In this document: positions 55,475 to 62,862 of the stretch, piece after piece | Position numbering within the stretch: the first letter of the stretch is position 1 | Layout: every line of letters begins with the position of its first letter | Source: Sedimenticola sp. | GTDB lineage: Bacteria > Pseudomonadota > Gammaproteobacteria > Chromatiales > Chromatiaceae | DNA: 64,000 bases | Reading direction: 5' to 3' | Assembly: GCA_027068915.1 (NCBI GenBank) | Contig: JAMOLT010000010.1 | Coordinates: forward strand, 62,001 to 126,000 | Program-made: the position numbers and the translations under genes | Notes under the pieces: model-generated | Told to the model about the DNA's origin: nothing | The model's database searches: none | The model's input: the letters and a program-made list of their open reading frames with translations, nothing else

Positions 55475-56452
55475 TCACAGCAAATCCCCCGGCCCCTTAT
55501 ATTTGATTGTCAGGGCGCCGGTGGGGCAGGCATCCACACAGCGCAGGCAGCGGGTACAGTCAGCACCGATATCAACCTCCATTTCCGCGGCCCGCCCCTT
55601 CAGCACTGTGTCCAGCACATGAGGCACCAGGCAGACCTTCCGGCATTCCCCTTCATGGTAGCAATTGGGCAACTTATAATGCACGGTAAAAGGCGAAGTC
55701 GCGCCAACAAAGCCATATGTAAGCCCGATAGGACAAGCATAGCGGCACCAGGCGCGGCGGGAGAAGAAAATCTCGAACAGCAACAGCAATGCCACCCAGA
55801 TCAGCGCCACACCCGGCCCATAGATCAGCGCACGACTGAGGATGCCTGTAGGCGACATGGTTTCATACACGGTGTAACCGGTAACAATAGCCAGAATCAC
55901 GAATACCAGCCACAGCCAGGTACGGGAACGCCGGTCAAACTGATAGTCTTTGGCCCAGCCTTTTTCCACCAGCTTCAGGTGTAGCATCTCTGCCCATTCC
56001 GCCACCAGATGATAGGGACAGACCCAGGAGCAAAAGGTGCGACCGCCCAGCAGCCACCACAAAATAAATATCGTAACCGTGCCGATAATCAGGTTGATTA
56101 CCACATGCTTGAAAGCCAGCATCACCTGCAGGGCGGAGTTCAGATCCGCCATGTGGAAACCCGCAAAACGCGAAGCGGTCAGGGCGCCTTCCAGCAGCTG
56201 AATATCCAGATAGTAGGAAACCAGGAACAGTAGATTGACTGCCGCCAGTACTGCCCAGCGCTTACGCCGCCATTTCTCTGGCTGCTTGTTCGCTGCTTTC
56301 TCCCTGAGTTCGATATGAATGGCCTCAATACGCTCCTTGTCCGCAAACTTGTGTTTGTGCATTTCCTGCACTTCTTCCGGAAAATCCTTCTTGGATACGC
56401 GCCTGGGCGCACCCCCGAGGAGTACCCGTAGTGATTCGGCAATACCGCTCAT
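55475..56452 (-). CDS. nosH: NosH, NapH-like membrane iron-sulfur protein
   Basis: A protein of 325 residues from the ATG at 56452, which overlaps the nosG stop by 4 bp (ATGA). The start at 56524 would lie within nosG. A charged N-terminal region of about 80 residues is followed by four membrane helices. Cytoplasmic CSWVCPYH and CRYACPIG motifs follow, then a C-terminal ferredoxin motif CTRCLRCVDACP plus CYHEGECRKVC. NapH/NosH proteins with NosG form a menaquinol dehydrogenase. The adjacent men genes fit that. Confidence 0.9.
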   Translation of the reverse strand: MSGIAESLRVLLGGAPRRVSKKDFPEEVQEMHKHKFADKERIEAIHIELREKAANKQPEKWRRKRWAVLAAVNLLFLVSYYLDIQLLEGALTASRFAGFHMADLNSALQVMLAFKHVVINLIIGTVTIFILWWLLGGRTFCSWVCPYHLVAEWAEMLHLKLVEKGWAKDYQFDRRSRTWLWLVFVILAIVTGYTVYETMSPTGILSRALIYGPGVALIWVALLLLFEIFFSRRAWCRYACPIGLTYGFVGATSPFTVHYKLPNCYHEGECRKVCLVPHVLDTVLKGRAAEMEVDIGADCTRCLRCVDACPTGALTIKYKGPGDLL

Positions 56453-57291
56453 GTCCTCATCCCACGGCTGTTGGCGCGGCTGTCGCTGCTGTCCATAACG
56501 ATTACGGCTGGTTCTATCGGGCAAATCATCTCACACACACCACAGCCCACACAGCCCTCTAAAATCACCGGCGTCATAGCGCCGTTGATATCCCGCAGCT
56601 CGATAGCATGTTTCGGCGGGCACTCATTCTCCTGGCGCTGCGCCACCCGCGCTATCTTGGCTGTTGATTTGCGCTGGTCTTCCAAAGCGCATTCGACAAT
56701 ACTGATCTCGATGGGGCACTGGCGCACACAAAGATCGCAAAGTTCCAGATCATACGGGTGGTCGGCAACCTTGATCGGATTCCAGCGGTCAATATCGGCG
56801 TAACGCAGTTTGCCCGGAAAATCAGCGCCTCGCGCCTGCCCCTTGAACCCCTGCCCCAGCACCGCCAGGCATTGCGCTGGCTGCACCACCTTGGCAATGC
56901 CCATATCCACTTGCGAGGGGAACGAGATTTCGTGAATCAATGCCCCTGTAGGGCAGGCCAGCACACATTGCAGGCCGTCACAGGAAAAATCGCAGGCTTG
57001 CGCCCGCGAGTCGATATACGGCACACCAATGCCCAGACCATCTGTCAGATCAGCCAGCTTGATGGCTTCTACCGGGCAAACCTGTACGCATTGCCCGCAC
57101 TTGATGCAGGCAGCGAGAAATTCTTCCTCCAGCAAAGCGCCGGGAGGGCGCAATCGCTCCACCCATTTTCCGATTACCGGCACCATGCCCAGCAGGGAAA
57201 TGCCCGTCACACCCACCGTCAGGGCGATGGAGCGCAGAAACTTGCGGCGTTCCTTTTGCTTGGCCGTCAAGCGCTTTGCTTTCTTGCTCAT
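56449..57291 (-). CDS. nosG: NosG, periplasmic NapG-like ferredoxin
   Basis: A 280-residue protein with a twin-arginine signal (RRKFLRSIALTVGVTG). Four [4Fe-4S] sites are visible: CIKCGQCVQVCP, CDFSCDGLQCVLACP, CDLCVRQCP and CVGCGVCEMICP. With NosH it passes electrons from menaquinol to cytochrome c in epsilonproteobacterial-type nos systems. It starts one base after nosD and overlaps nosH by 4 bp. Confidence 0.92.
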   Translation of the reverse strand: MSKKAKRLTAKQKERRKFLRSIALTVGVTGISLLGMVPVIGKWVERLRPPGALLEEEFLAACIKCGQCVQVCPVEAIKLADLTDGLGIGVPYIDSRAQACDFSCDGLQCVLACPTGALIHEISFPSQVDMGIAKVVQPAQCLAVLGQGFKGQARGADFPGKLRYADIDRWNPIKVADHPYDLELCDLCVRQCPIEISIVECALEDQRKSTAKIARVAQRQENECPPKHAIELRDINGAMTPVILEGCVGCGVCEMICPIEPAVIVMDSSDSRANSRGMRT

Positions 57292-57292
57292 A

Positions 57293-58639
57293 TCAATTCT
57301 CCAGGCTGCTCTTCAGCTGCTCCAGGGCATTGGACACATCTGCCGGATCATCTTCAGCAGCATCAGGCTGCTGCTCGGGCCGCTGGGACTGAACGACGAC
57401 GGCTTTATTTTCCGCCAGTAACTTCAGATAAGGCGTTTTGTCCCGCACCAGCAGACGCGGTTCAGAAAACGGCGCCAGCCGCTCCAGAAAATCCAACACT
57501 TCCAGCAAGGGTGAGCCTTTGAAAAACTGTGCATAAGGCACATCCTGCCACAAGCGATCAGCATAGGTATACAGCTCATAAGGGCTGTCACCAACGCCAT
57601 CGACATCCTGGTCGAAACCTTCGTAGTCACTCCAGTAGTTCCCTTCCCAGTCGTTGCGGTTGGCCGTTTCTCCGCTGGACACAACGATTTGGGTCAAATT
57701 GTCAACGAAGCGGTTGGCCTTGAAAATATTGCTGTGCCAATCATTGAGAAAGCGAATCCCGATACCATTGTAGGCAATCAGGTTATCGGTAAAGCGATTG
57801 GTAGTATCAGGCTGATAGGGGGAGACATCGATATACAGCCCGCTGGCGCAATAAAGTATTTCATTGCCTTCGATTATCAGATCTGAAGTTTCCTTGAAGC
57901 CGATGCCAACACCCGTAGGGCCGGCGGCGTGGGCAATATGATTGTTCCTTACCACCACGCCGTCACTGTACATAAGAAAAATGCCAACGGAATTGTTTAC
58001 ATAGTGGTTGTTCTCGACCAGATTGTAACGGGAATACATAAAGTGCAGGGAATAGCGGGCATTGCTGGTGCGATTGCCCGAGATGGTGTTATTGGCGGAA
58101 TACCAAACCACCATGTCCCGCACCTGATCAGATACGTTATCCAGGATCTTGTTGTCGAAGCTGTACCACAGGCGCACGGAATCGCCTTTCTGCCCCAAGG
58201 GGAAGTCCGGCTTGGAGCTGATGCGATTGCGTTTTACGATATTGTTGCTGGACTGCTGCAAATCGACACCGAACAGCACATTGTCCATGACATTGTCTTT
58301 GATGACATTGAAGTTACCGCGCACCTGCACACCGGAATCAATATCATTGGCAGACTCGCCGGAATTGGTCAAATGCAGGTTTTTCAGGGTGGCCCCATCG
58401 GTTTTCAAAACCACCACGGAGCCTTTTCCACCTGCATCAATGGTTGCCTTGCTCTGCCCGTCGATGGTAATGGGGCGTGTCACCACTACCGGCCCGGCAT
58501 AGGTGCCGGGCGACAACGCCAGGGTTTCCCCGTCCGGTGTCTGGTCAATCAGCTCCTGCAGGGTCGGTTGGCCGCCGGCAGCACAAAGCCCCGGCACCAG
58601 CAGCAACAGCAGCAAACCCCATAGGCGCATGGCCATCAC
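57293..58639 (-). CDS. nosD: NosD, periplasmic copper-site maturation protein
   Basis: A 448-residue secreted protein with a signal peptide (about 1-21, LWGLLLLLLVPGLCAAG) and a right-handed parallel beta-helix of CASH type. Asn-rich rungs recur (NVIKDNVMDN, NNIVKRNRIS, NLVENNHYVNN). The C-terminal NosD part includes NYWSDYEGFDQDVDGVGDSPY. The last 40 residues are an acidic/Gln-rich tail. It accepts copper and sulfur through NosFY/NosL. Its start overlaps the nosB stop by 4 bp, although in-frame ATGs at 58636 and 58630 are alternatives. Confidence 0.94.
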   Translation of the reverse strand: MMAMRLWGLLLLLLVPGLCAAGGQPTLQELIDQTPDGETLALSPGTYAGPVVVTRPITIDGQSKATIDAGGKGSVVVLKTDGATLKNLHLTNSGESANDIDSGVQVRGNFNVIKDNVMDNVLFGVDLQQSSNNIVKRNRISSKPDFPLGQKGDSVRLWYSFDNKILDNVSDQVRDMVVWYSANNTISGNRTSNARYSLHFMYSRYNLVENNHYVNNSVGIFLMYSDGVVVRNNHIAHAAGPTGVGIGFKETSDLIIEGNEILYCASGLYIDVSPYQPDTTNRFTDNLIAYNGIGIRFLNDWHSNIFKANRFVDNLTQIVVSSGETANRNDWEGNYWSDYEGFDQDVDGVGDSPYELYTYADRLWQDVPYAQFFKGSPLLEVLDFLERLAPFSEPRLLVRDKTPYLKLLAENKAVVVQSQRPEQQPDAAEDDPADVSNALEQLKSSLEN

Positions 58640-59883
58640 TTATCGCGGGCATCTTTGTGCCGCATCAACGCGGCCACCGCCAGCAATGCCGACATCAACA
58701 GCATCAGGCCAAAACCAATGCTGGGATAGGAGTGGGTGGTAAACTGCGCCACCTTGCCCTGACCAAATACCGTTGGCATGAAGGGCTTGACGGTAAATGC
58801 ACCCATGGCATTCAGGTTATGGCCATACCACCACAGCCAGGCGGAATACTCGATGAGGAAAAACACCGGCAGAGCCATGGGCACCAGGATCAGCAGCCAG
58901 TACAGGGGGCCGCTGCTTTTGCGCGCCCCCCAGACCATTATTATCATGGCGGCAATGATGCCCCAAAACACCACATGGGATGCTGTGGTCATGGTCTTGA
59001 CCAGCGGCTCGATCTCTTCCGGAACATTGAAATAACGGCCCAGGCTTTGTTCATAATGCCAGCGCATGACTTGCAGATTACTGCCCGTCCATTCCTCACG
59101 CTCATTGGCGGGTTTCTTATTCTGATCGATCAGGAACAGGATTTTGAGCATTTCAATATTGGCTTCCTTGTCACCGATATCTGCTACTTTACCGGCACCC
59201 TCGCCCAGCTGCACCTGCATACCTTCAGCACTGACCAATTCGCTACCCAGGCCAGCCAGTTTGCGGGTAATCTCATCTTCACTGGCCTGCTGTTCCACGA
59301 TGGACACATTGTCTTCAGGAAGAGCTTCCTGCATGCGCTTGATGACGGACTTACCCGCATCGGTTTCGCCACCCCGTTCGGCATCCTGATCCATGGCGCT
59401 CACCAGGGCGCGTACATAGCCGGCGCTTTGGTATTTCAATCCGTCAGCCCCATACCAGGTCATGTACATCCAGATGGCAATGACGGCAAAACCCATCGAC
59501 ATCAGCGGCACGCGGATCTTCGGCTTGGTGCAGGCAAAGCCCAGCAGCATCACACCCAGAAATGACATCAGGAAAAGGGAGAATGGGCGTTCGACCACGC
59601 CACCCGCAGCAATGGGGTACATGCCCACATAGTGGTTGATGGTATCCATCTCATGCACACAGTCCAGTGCTTCTTCTTCTGTAACTTCTTCCTTTTCAAT
59701 TTTCTTGCAGCCATTGAACACGCCGTTCATATGAAAGTGAATTCTCACCCCATCCGGAAAGGCATCCTCCGGATAGTTTGGAGCGGTAAGAGAGACCCAC
59801 CATGCTGGCGCGAAATAGATGATTACCAGCAGTACAAGACTGGCCAGAATCAGCAGGTTGGAGATGATTACACGCTTGGACAT
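58636..59883 (-). CDS. nosB: NosB-like polytopic membrane protein of clade II nos clusters
   Basis: A 415-residue protein with an N-terminal helix (about 8-29). A soluble part contains a two-Cys motif (FNGCKKIEKEEVTEEEALDC). Two more helices follow, then a periplasmic segment of about 130 residues and a C-terminal group of three or four helices with WLWWYGHNLNAMGAF. The place between the cytochromes/nosZ and nosD is that of nosB in Wolinella-like clusters, whose function is unknown. The name rests on position and general build. Confidence 0.75.
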   Translation of the reverse strand: MSKRVIISNLLILASLVLLVIIYFAPAWWVSLTAPNYPEDAFPDGVRIHFHMNGVFNGCKKIEKEEVTEEEALDCVHEMDTINHYVGMYPIAAGGVVERPFSLFLMSFLGVMLLGFACTKPKIRVPLMSMGFAVIAIWMYMTWYGADGLKYQSAGYVRALVSAMDQDAERGGETDAGKSVIKRMQEALPEDNVSIVEQQASEDEITRKLAGLGSELVSAEGMQVQLGEGAGKVADIGDKEANIEMLKILFLIDQNKKPANEREEWTGSNLQVMRWHYEQSLGRYFNVPEEIEPLVKTMTTASHVVFWGIIAAMIIMVWGARKSSGPLYWLLILVPMALPVFFLIEYSAWLWWYGHNLNAMGAFTVKPFMPTVFGQGKVAQFTTHSYPSIGFGLMLLMSALLAVAALMRHKDARDK

Positions 59884-59999
59884 GACAATACCTGTTGGAT
59901 CGAAAAAACTGAAGGATAAAGCTATGTGTTTTTACCATGGAAGGCTATGACGATTCGCAATCAAGCACCCAGGAAAAATCACCACCTGCCGTCAAAGTG

Positions 60000-60035
60000 A
60001 AAAACTCCCTGCCGAGACATCATCCCGGCAGGGAG
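60000..60035 (-). terminator. Intrinsic terminator after the diheme cytochrome gene
   Basis: A perfect 10-bp stem (60005-60014 with 60026-60035) and an 11-base loop. Five A at 60000-60004 read as U5 on the leftward transcript. It lies about 50 bases past the cytochrome stop and ahead of nosB, so nosB probably has its own promoter or depends on read-through. Confidence 0.8.
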
Positions 60036-60084
60036 AAACACCTGATTGTCTACGTCTATTCAGGCCAAAGCCTGATTCGACGAA

Positions 60085-60804
60085 TCAATCGTAATCAGGA
60101 TTCAGCCATTCCTTGGAAGGCGCCAGATCCTCCTTGGGCACGGGAATCCGGGAAACATAGTTGATTACATGCAGTGCATCGTCATGGGAGAAGCGCTTGA
60201 TCTGCTCGACCATTTCCGGATTGGCGTTGCGACGCTTGCCATCACGAATCCATTCGAATTGGCGCACCATGTATTTGTAGTGCTGACCCTGAATTTTCGG
60301 GTAGTACTTGTCCGCCATACCTTCACCATGATCACCATGACATTTGACGCAGTTGTCTTCGTACAACTTTTTACCCTTTTCAAAGTCGGGGGTACCTTCT
60401 TCCCACTCGCCCTTACCGTTATCCGGGTTCATGGGCAGCTTGGCGATGTAATGCGTTACATCTGCCATAGCCTGAGAGCCGCCGATGGATTCCGGCTTGG
60501 CGAAGGGATACATGGTCGGATTGTCCCGGTTACCTTCGCGGATATCCGCCAGCTGCTTGACCAGTACGCTCTGATGTTGCCCGGAAATCTGGGGGAAAGT
60601 ACCGTCTTTGGAACCCCAGCCTTCTGTGAGATGGCAGGCAGCGCAAACTTCGTACACCTCAATACCGTTTTCATGATCCGGTTTCAGATGCAAGGCTTCA
60701 TCTCTCTCTCCCCCCTCGGTCATCCACACCGCAAAAGCGGTGCCACTGACCAGCATGGTAGTAGCGGCCAAGCCAAGCATGGATACCATCAAACGTTTAT
60801 TCAT
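60085..60804 (-). CDS. Periplasmic diheme cytochrome c (c4-like)
   Basis: A 239-residue protein with a signal peptide (about 1-26) and GGAGA before the ATG. Two haem sites: CAACH (54-58) and CVKCH (152-156). Each haem domain is followed by a c4-type GQHQSVLVKQL or GQHYKYMVRQFEW segment and a Met-containing loop. It resembles the last two domains of the neighbouring hexaheme protein and is a likely shuttle from quinol dehydrogenases to NosZ. It has its own terminator. Confidence 0.9.
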   Translation of the reverse strand: MNKRLMVSMLGLAATTMLVSGTAFAVWMTEGGERDEALHLKPDHENGIEVYEVCAACHLTEGWGSKDGTFPQISGQHQSVLVKQLADIREGNRDNPTMYPFAKPESIGGSQAMADVTHYIAKLPMNPDNGKGEWEEGTPDFEKGKKLYEDNCVKCHGDHGEGMADKYYPKIQGQHYKYMVRQFEWIRDGKRRNANPEMVEQIKRFSHDDALHVINYVSRIPVPKEDLAPSKEWLNPDYD

Positions 60805-60911
60805 AATTTGTTCTCCAAAAAAGTAAAGCCACGGTCAGGCAGCAACTTTTGGCCACCCATAATCCGTGTTAAAAAACCATGAAATGATAACATTCCAACC
60901 ATAGCCTGCAC

Positions 60912-60925
60912 TTGAGCGACATCAA
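60912..60925. promoter_or_regulatory. FNR/DNR-like operator
   Basis: TTGAG-CGAC-ATCAA differs from the TTGAT-N4-ATCAA consensus at one base. It is about 108 bp upstream of the diheme cytochrome start, which fits an activator site at an oxygen- or NO-controlled promoter. Confidence 0.55.
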
Positions 60926-61078
60926 ATGCAAAGCCATAAGCCCTTGAAAGTAAAACAAACACTTTCTGCAGGGTTTCTCTCTCTATCCGCAGGTTGCTAA
61001 AAATTGGTGCCTCTCGACAACCTGCGCACAAGCCAGCAAGCCTTTCCGTTTTTCATTAAGTGTAGCTCATTAAAAGTA

Positions 61079-61111
61079 CCGGGAACAGGGAGTTGCGCAC
61101 CCTGCTCCCGG
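61079..61111 (-). terminator. Hairpin after the hexaheme cytochrome gene
   Basis: CCGGGAACAGGG (61079-61090) pairs with CCCTGCTCCCGG (61100-61111), 12 bp with one mismatch. The leftward transcript then reads TACTTTTAATG. It lies 38 bases past the stop. Confidence 0.55.
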
Positions 61112-61148
61112 GCTGAAAAGCCCTTCTACGGCCTTTCTCAGTATTCTG

Positions 61149-62342
61149 CTAGTCATCCTGATAGGACAACCATGCCAGAATATCCGCAATCTCTGAATCA
61201 CTAAACTGCTGAAATATCTGTTGATCCCTGGGGTCATCATGGATGCGCTCACCCTTGCGGAACCTTCCCACCTGGCGCAACAGATATTTACTGTGCTGTC
61301 CGGTGAGCATGGGAATGGTCAGCAGGCGGTTTCCCTCCCCTTTCTCCCCATGACAGGTAGCACATTCCTTGCGGTACAAGCGACCTCCGGCATCCGCATT
61401 TCCCGGATAATGAGGAATATTCAGGGATCTCTTGCTCTCTTCCAGGCGCGCCAGGGCATCAAAGCCTTTTTCCTCTACCACATCCTCTTCATCGATAACC
61501 GCAATATGGGTTGGCAAATCAATGCTGGCCAGATAGGAGGTGATGGTATGCAAATCCGTGCCAGGCAACTCCCGGTCATTGGAAAAGGGAATCATGGGAA
61601 TATTGATGCGCTTGCGGTTCTTGAAATACTCCAGCTGCCGGGCCAGGTATTCGGGATTCATGCCCGCCAACCGGGGATATTCACCATCCGGCGTTCCCTG
61701 GGCGTAGATTCCGTGACAGGAGGCACAGGTTTGCATGATATCTTCGGCATCTTCCGGGTCAAATTCCGCTATATCGGCCTTTGCCGTATGGGAGCGCGGC
61801 AGGCGATGGGCAATCCCCTTATGGCAGTCGATGCAGGTTTTACCCTCATCCACTGCATCCTTGTGGGCACGGGCAGGGAAGCGTGCCTGTCCCGCCAAAT
61901 CCATGACTGAAAAATCGTGGCAATTACGGCATTCTCTGGAATCCGTCTCTTCCATGACCTTCCATACCCGCTCCGCCAGTGCCGGGCGCCGCGCTTCAAA
62001 TTTTTCTTTGGTATTGATGCTCCCCATAAGCCAGTGATAAACCTCGCCGGAGGCCTGTACCTTGCGCAGCAATTTGGGGATCCATTCTTTGGGCACATGG
62101 CAATCCGGACAGCCAGCCTGCACGCCCGACGGATTGGAAAAATGTACAGATGTCTTGTATTCCTGGTATACATTGTCGTGCATTTCGTGGCAGGAAATGC
62201 AAAAAGACATGCTGTTGGTTGCCTCCATGGCGGTATTGAAGCCACCCCAAAGCATCATGCCCAATACAACCAGGACAATGCCACTCCAGAGCGAACGACG
62301 CTTATACACGGGCTTTGCAGAAGGACTTTTCGTTTTCATCAT
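61149..62342 (-). CDS. Hexaheme NapC/NirT-type quinol dehydrogenase fused to a diheme c4-like module
   Basis: A 397-residue protein with one N-terminal membrane helix (about 18-36). The NapC/NirT-like part carries four haem sites: CISCH (48-52), CPDCH (78-82), CRNCH (138-142) and CIDCH (170-174). The c4-like part carries two more, CASCH (206-210) and CATCH (327-331), with GQHSKYLLRQVGRFRKGER at the end. NapC proteins oxidise menaquinol at the membrane. The fused c4-like module would pass electrons on towards NosZ. It follows the monoheme cytochrome by 61 bp and ends at a hairpin. Confidence 0.9.
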   Translation of the reverse strand: MMKTKSPSAKPVYKRRSLWSGIVLVVLGMMLWGGFNTAMEATNSMSFCISCHEMHDNVYQEYKTSVHFSNPSGVQAGCPDCHVPKEWIPKLLRKVQASGEVYHWLMGSINTKEKFEARRPALAERVWKVMEETDSRECRNCHDFSVMDLAGQARFPARAHKDAVDEGKTCIDCHKGIAHRLPRSHTAKADIAEFDPEDAEDIMQTCASCHGIYAQGTPDGEYPRLAGMNPEYLARQLEYFKNRKRINIPMIPFSNDRELPGTDLHTITSYLASIDLPTHIAVIDEEDVVEEKGFDALARLEESKRSLNIPHYPGNADAGGRLYRKECATCHGEKGEGNRLLTIPMLTGQHSKYLLRQVGRFRKGERIHDDPRDQQIFQQFSDSEIADILAWLSYQDD

Positions 62343-62403
62343 CTACTCAATAAAGAGAACGGCCTGGCATTGCCAGGCCGTTCAATTGGTACATGCTGCC
62401 TAA

Positions 62404-62745
62404 TCAGGGAGCGAGCTTGGACACATAATCCGCCAGTTTTTCCAGGTCTTCATCACTGAAGCGCGGCTCGCCTTCCGGCGTCACCATTACGCCTTTCATG
62501 GCGATAGACTGTCCGTTTGCGCGGGCGCCACTCATGATGTCCTTGATCTGTTGCAGTACATAGGCCTTGTTCTGGCCGGCAATCTTGGGATAGGCGGGCA
62601 TCAGCGGCGTTTTTCCATCCTTTCCATGACAGGCGGCGCATGTCATATACAGCCTTTTGCCGGAAGCTGCGGACGCAACGCTGCCAAAAGCAAAAGCGGC
62701 AAGAACCGCGGACAGAACAATTGTTCTACTGGATAACCTAATCAT
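62404..62745 (-). CDS. Periplasmic monoheme cytochrome c
   Basis: A 113-residue protein with a signal peptide (about 1-26, ending ASAAS) and one haem site CAACH (36-40). Class I type features follow: YPKIAGQNKAYVLQQIKDI, a Met-containing loop and a terminal helix DLEKLADYVSKL. An AGGAG lies upstream of the ATG. It is the first gene after nosZ, beyond an intrinsic terminator, and is a likely electron donor to NosZ. Confidence 0.9.
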   Translation of the reverse strand: MIRLSSRTIVLSAVLAAFAFGSVASAASGKRLYMTCAACHGKDGKTPLMPAYPKIAGQNKAYVLQQIKDIMSGARANGQSIAMKGVMVTPEGEPRFSDEDLEKLADYVSKLAP

Positions 62746-62761
62746 TGCTTCACATTCTCCT

Positions 62762-62790
62762 AAAAAAAGGGGGGTGAGTAATCACCCCCC
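62762..62790 (-). terminator. Intrinsic terminator between nosZ and the cytochrome genes
   Basis: On the leftward strand a 9-bp stem (62782-62790 with 62769-62777, loop of four) is followed by seven T (complement of A at 62762-62768). It would end most nosZ transcripts 70-100 bases past the stop and make cytochrome expression depend on read-through. Confidence 0.88.
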
Positions 62791-62816
62791 AATAAATATT
62801 ACATCTTGAATGAGGC

Positions 62817-62854
62817 TCCCGACACCTTGCCTTAAATCAAGGCAGGCATCGGGA
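62817..62854 (-). other. Second hairpin just after nosZ
   Basis: An inner stem TGCCTT/AAGGCA (62828-62833, 62839-62844) is nested within TCCCGA/TCGGGA (62817-62822, 62849-62854). It begins nine bases past the nosZ stop, ahead of the terminator, and could protect the nosZ mRNA 3' end. Confidence 0.5.
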
Positions 62855-62862
62855 ACAGACGC

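Larger units (their letters stand above)
60805..61148. other. Intergenic control region between cytochrome genes
   Basis: These 344 bases hold no gene. They contain an FNR/DNR-like site (60912-60925), a terminator-like hairpin after the hexaheme gene (61079-61111) and the ribosome site of the diheme cytochrome. Confidence 0.6.
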
